From Shouchella hunanensis (GTDB taxonomy: Bacteria > Bacillota > Bacilli > Bacillales > Bacillaceae_D), in contig NZ_CP117834.1 in the NCBI RefSeq assembly GCF_028735875.1, positions 3,150,001 through 3,214,000 of the forward strand: a DNA stretch of 64,000 nt. Reading direction: 5' to 3'. How positions within the stretch are numbered: position 1 is the first letter of the stretch; every line of letters starts with the position of its first letter. A model generated the notes under the pieces. The model searched no databases. It saw only the letters and a list, made by a program, of their open reading frames with translations, and was not told where the DNA came from. The position numbers were made by a program, and so were the translations under genes. Of the stretch, positions 61,428-64,000 are shown one piece after another.

Positions 61428-61436
61428 GAGGAAAAA

Positions 61437-62234
61437 ATGACAATTCCTAAAATGTTGTCCGTCGCAGGATCTGATTCTGGTGGAGGGGCTGGCATCCAAG
61501 CAGATATTAAAACAGGTCAAGAGTTAGGTGTCTATACGACAACTGCCGTTACGGCATTAACAGCGCAAAATACAGTGGGTGTGCAAGAGGTTTTTCCGGT
61601 TAGTACTGATTTTCTGAAGGCTCAGCTTGAGGCAGTGCTCAGCGACATTGGAACCGATGTTTTAAAGACGGGTATGCTTGTTAGTGAGGAACATATTCAA
61701 GTTGTCTGTCATGTAATAGACGCATATTCAATTAAAAATGTTGTTGTCGATCCGGTAATGGCATCAACGAGTGGATCGGGTTTGTTAAATGAGGCTGGTG
61801 TTACAGCCTTAAAAGAAACGTTGCTGCCGCGAACGACCGTCTTTACACCGAATATACCAGAAGCGCTACGATTGACTAACACACATGAACCAATCACCAT
61901 TGCAGATCTAAAGGAACTCGCGGTACAATTGTATCAGTTTGGTCCTGATGTTGTTGTATTAAAAGGTGGGCACTTTAATGGAGACGCAGTGGATGTATTT
62001 TACGATGGAACGAAATTAGAATTGCTGACTGAAAAGCGAATTCAACTTACGAATACGCACGGAACGGGTTGTACATTTGCTTCGGCTATAGCAGCTGAAC
62101 TCGCCAAAGGATCAATCCCTCTTGAAGCAGTAAAGCGAGCAAAAGTTTTTATAACAGAAGCGATCCGTTATGGTCTACCGATCGGTAAAGGGAACGGGCC
62201 TACCAATCACGCCGCTTACAAAAAGAGCAGATAA
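61437..62234 (+). CDS. thiD: bifunctional HMP kinase/HMP-P kinase
   Basis: 265 aa ribokinase-fold. It starts PKMLSVAGSDSGGGAGIQAD and carries VVDPVMASTSGS and GTGCTFASAIAAELA. It makes HMP pyrophosphate for ThiE. ThiC, which makes HMP, is not in the window. Twelve bases then lead into the next gene. Confidence 0.95.
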   Translation: MTIPKMLSVAGSDSGGGAGIQADIKTGQELGVYTTTAVTALTAQNTVGVQEVFPVSTDFLKAQLEAVLSDIGTDVLKTGMLVSEEHIQVVCHVIDAYSIKNVVVDPVMASTSGSGLLNEAGVTALKETLLPRTTVFTPNIPEALRLTNTHEPITIADLKELAVQLYQFGPDVVVLKGGHFNGDAVDVFYDGTKLELLTEKRIQLTNTHGTGCTFASAIAAELAKGSIPLEAVKRAKVFITEAIRYGLPIGKGNGPTNHAAYKKSR

Positions 62235-62246
62235 GGAGTAAGAAAA

Positions 62247-62810
62247 GTGAAAAGGCACTGGGTTGTATTTATTCTACCGGCTATTTTAATGGTTTTTATC
62301 GCGCTAGGAGGCTTTATCTATTTATCGCAAGACGATACGCTGAGTAACGAGGAACTACAGAAAGAAGTAGAATTTACTGCTGTCTTCCAGCAGCAAGCCG
62401 TTACAATCGAATGGGCGTGGCCCCAACTTCCGACAGAAGGCATTTATGGCATAGATTATATCGGGTTGTCGTTTGACGGAGATCCACAAGCCGTTGAAAT
62501 AGGTCAGGTAACGCTTCCTGTCGAACCAGAACAAACCTATGACGGTTTCGCTGTAGAGAATGGGATTATTTTTGCATTTCCGACAGAGATGCAAGAGCAT
62601 CAAAGTGTCGGTACAAGAGGCCAACTTATTCAAGGGTTACCGCCAGAAGTAGATGTAGAAAATGTTAAGGTGACGTTGTTACATACTTGGACAAACCATG
62701 AGGACCTACTACTTGAAGACGCAACGTTTGCAAATCCTCAATTCGGACAAGCGAAAAATGTTCAGCATTGGGTTAAGACGTATTCATTGGAGGATTTACT
62801 TGAGAATTAG
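62247..62810 (+). CDS. single-pass membrane protein of unknown family in the thi operon
   Basis: 187 aa. A hydrophobic N-terminal helix (about 6-27) anchors an extracytoplasmic acidic domain with segments FTAVFQQQAVTIEWAWPQLP and GIYGIDYIGLSF. No cysteine and no lipobox are present. I do not recognise it. GTG 62247 follows AAGGAG closely, and the gene continues straight from thiD, so expression under the TPP riboswitch is expected. Confidence 0.75.
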   Translation: MKRHWVVFILPAILMVFIALGGFIYLSQDDTLSNEELQKEVEFTAVFQQQAVTIEWAWPQLPTEGIYGIDYIGLSFDGDPQAVEIGQVTLPVEPEQTYDGFAVENGIIFAFPTEMQEHQSVGTRGQLIQGLPPEVDVENVKVTLLHTWTNHEDLLLEDATFANPQFGQAKNVQHWVKTYSLEDLLEN

Positions 62811-63549
62811 TGGAATGTCGTTTGAAAAAGGTGTATTTTTCATGACAAATCAAACACTTGCTTGTAGCTTTCATGATCGAGAGGGTGAGCTTCGTTCATG
62901 GAGTAAGCCTCTAAATGCAAAGACACTTGGTCATGCAACACTGCTCGTGTGGCGATCAAGTTCTTTCTGGTTTAAAGCGATTTGTGGACTAGTTATTCTT
63001 TTCATTGTTGTACCTAAGCTACTGCCGATATCATGGCAAGGCATTCCCTTTTATAGTTTTTTCTACTTATTATTTGGTACGCATTTTTTCTTTCCGGGCG
63101 AGTTAAAACAATATCACGCAGCAGAGCATCAAGTATTTAGCACAAGAGGAAAAGTAAATCATCAAGAGATGGAAAAGGTGGCACAGGCATCGGTACGTAA
63201 CCGTGGCTGTTCGACTGGACTTGTGGTCGTCTACTTTTTGAGTGTCGCCATACTCACTCTGCTTAGTGTAGTCTTCTTTTCTATAATGACAAGCTTAATG
63301 CTTGGCTCCTATGTTGCTTTATTGTTTGTAGCGCTATATGTTAGGTTTAATCGCCATTTTACTTTTAAGTGGGTTGTGGCAATTGTATTGCCTCTCTCGT
63401 ATTGGTTACAAGAACGGGTTACGACAAAAACGCCTACACAAAAGCATCTTGAATGTGCAATTGAAAGTTATGTTCAACTAGGGAAAGTAGCGTTTTCAAG
63501 ATCACTATTTAAAAAAAGAATGGAAGAGGAGGATAAGTCATGGCAATAG
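62800..63549 (+). CDS. membrane protein with YHAAEH motif (DUF1385-like?)
   Basis: 249 aa from TTG 62800, where GGAGG lies six bases upstream; it overlaps the previous gene by 11 bases. Several membrane helices (about 55-75, 78-98, 150-180, 185-205) flank a segment LKQYHAAEHQVFSTRGKVN and SVRNRGCSTG, which recalls the YHGAEHK motif of DUF1385 proteins. Function unknown. Position in a riboswitch-controlled operon suggests a link with thiamine or its precursors, perhaps transport, but this is inference. Confidence 0.72.
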   Translation: MRISGMSFEKGVFFMTNQTLACSFHDREGELRSWSKPLNAKTLGHATLLVWRSSSFWFKAICGLVILFIVVPKLLPISWQGIPFYSFFYLLFGTHFFFPGELKQYHAAEHQVFSTRGKVNHQEMEKVAQASVRNRGCSTGLVVVYFLSVAILTLLSVVFFSIMTSLMLGSYVALLFVALYVRFNRHFTFKWVVAIVLPLSYWLQERVTTKTPTQKHLECAIESYVQLGKVAFSRSLFKKRMEEEDKSWQ

Positions 63550-63866
63550 TCGATGTCACCATTATACCAATTGGAACGGAAACCCCTAGTGTCAGCAGCT
63601 ATGTGGCTACTATCCAAGAAGTTCTAGAAGAAATGACAAAAACCCACGACATTACTTACCAATTAACTCCCATGAGTACGTTAATTGAAGGTGATGTATC
63701 CACTTTACTGGATGTGGTTAAGAAAATTCATGAGGTTCCATTTAAACGTGGAATAGACCGAGTGGCTACAAATATTCGGATAGATGATCGACGTGACCAA
63801 AAATCTACGCTGCAAAGTAAACTTCAAGCAGTGGAAGCAAAGTTAAAGAAGGAAGATGAACAATAA
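63540..63866 (+). CDS. yqgV: MTH1187-family thiamine-binding protein YqgV
   Basis: 108 aa. The family features IVDVTIIPIGTETPSVSSYV, YQLTPMSTLIEGD and VKKIHEVPFKRGIDRVATNI are present. MTH1187/YkoF-like proteins bind thiamine or HMP. It overlaps the preceding gene by 10 bases. Its presence at the end of the thi transcript fits the role. Confidence 0.88.
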   Translation: MAIVDVTIIPIGTETPSVSSYVATIQEVLEEMTKTHDITYQLTPMSTLIEGDVSTLLDVVKKIHEVPFKRGIDRVATNIRIDDRRDQKSTLQSKLQAVEAKLKKEDEQ

Positions 63867-63879
63867 GTCATCTTCCTTT
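63851..63879. terminator. terminator at the end of the thi operon
   Basis: GGAAGATGA (63851-63859) and TCATCTTCC (63868-63876) form a perfect stem, with TTTCTT after it. It overlaps the yqgV stop and the end of the convergent GNAT gene. Confidence 0.88.
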
Positions 63880-64000
63880 CTTCATGGAAAAATGAGGAAT
63901 ACCCGCCTCAAAAAAACGCTCTGATGTCTTTAAGTAGCCAAGTCGTAAATAGAAAGCAAGAGCCGGTTCTTGAGCGTTTAGCACCAATTCATCTACGCCT
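63868..64000 (-). CDS. GNAT acetyltransferase, C-terminal part
   Basis: The minus-strand frame from the window edge to a stop at 63868-63870 encodes VDELVLNAQEPALAFYL, then RLGYLKTSERFFEAGIPHFS and MKKGR. NAQ..A..FY...G and the EAGIPHFSM end are typical of ElaA-like GNAT acetyltransferases. The N-terminal part with the acetyl-CoA motif is outside the window. Confidence 0.85.
   Translation of the reverse strand, partial: GVDELVLNAQEPALAFYLRLGYLKTSERFFEAGIPHFSMKKGR

Overview
The window is a stretch of a Gram-positive, endospore-forming Bacillaceae chromosome. The reasons are strong AGGAGG-type ribosome binding sites, frequent GTG and TTG starts, intrinsic terminators with long T runs, a T-box leader, sporulation genes (yqfC, yqfD, yqfZ, spoVAF), and a gene order that closely follows the yqe-yqf-yqg region of Bacillus subtilis. 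The acidic protein composition and two Na/Pi-type carriers would suit an alkaliphilic or haloalkaliphilic genus such as Alkalihalobacillus or Shouchella, but that is inference and I cannot name the species.

Layout. 1-2400: 3' part of an aldo/keto reductase, a Na/Pi-type carrier, then rpsU-yqeY. 2490-5580: a membrane-stress unit (NfeD protease, flotillin FloA, YqfB) behind a sigma-W-like promoter. 5690-12550: yqfC-yqfD-phoH-pgpH-ybeY-dgkA-cdd-era, covering sporulation, RNA maturation, c-di-AMP turnover and cell-envelope lipid recycling. 12600-18370: yqzL-recO, a glycine T-box with glyQ-glyS, ccpN (start region frameshifted) and yqfL. 18600-24540: yqxD-dnaG-sigA, cccA, trmK, yqfO. 24570-29520: ispH, a CarD-like factor and yqfQ on the minus strand, cshB and nfo on the plus strand, yqfT on the minus strand. 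29580-31670: an insertion relative to B. subtilis, with a soluble KinA-like histidine kinase behind a sigma-H-like promoter and a lytic transglycosylase. 31690-33920: znuC-znuB-zur with a Zur-like operator. 33980-40670: small conserved genes, ispG, yqfZ, a YpuA-like secreted protein, a lone NfeD protein and a second Na/Pi carrier whose start region is frameshifted in a run of seven G.

40740-41190 holds five tRNA genes (Asn, Met, His, Ile2, Ser). Then come sodA, yqgE, a probable 6S RNA with a consensus sigma-A promoter, and pbpA. 46200-48700 is the least conserved part: a secreted protein of unknown family, a two-gene minus-strand unit, a 37-codon ORF and a protein resembling only the N-terminal domain of GH15-type glucoamylases. 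48700-57060 resumes the yqg order (rpmG, yqgN, a DUF92 protein, thiF, yqgO, gluP, then spoVAF, a YueI-like protein and a membrane protein, then yqgQ-glcK). 57080-63870: aspA, a TPP riboswitch, and thiE-thiS-thiG-thiO-thiD followed without a gap by two unrecognised membrane genes and the thiamine-binding protein YqgV. The window ends in the 3' part of a GNAT acetyltransferase.

The main points worth a second look are the two start-proximal frameshifts (ccpN and the Na/Pi carrier), the extended thiamine operon, the 6S RNA beside pbpA, the sigma-H-like promoter before the KinA-like kinase, the orphan spoVAF, and the GH15 N-domain protein. I saw no CRISPR array, insertion sequence, integrase or prophage.
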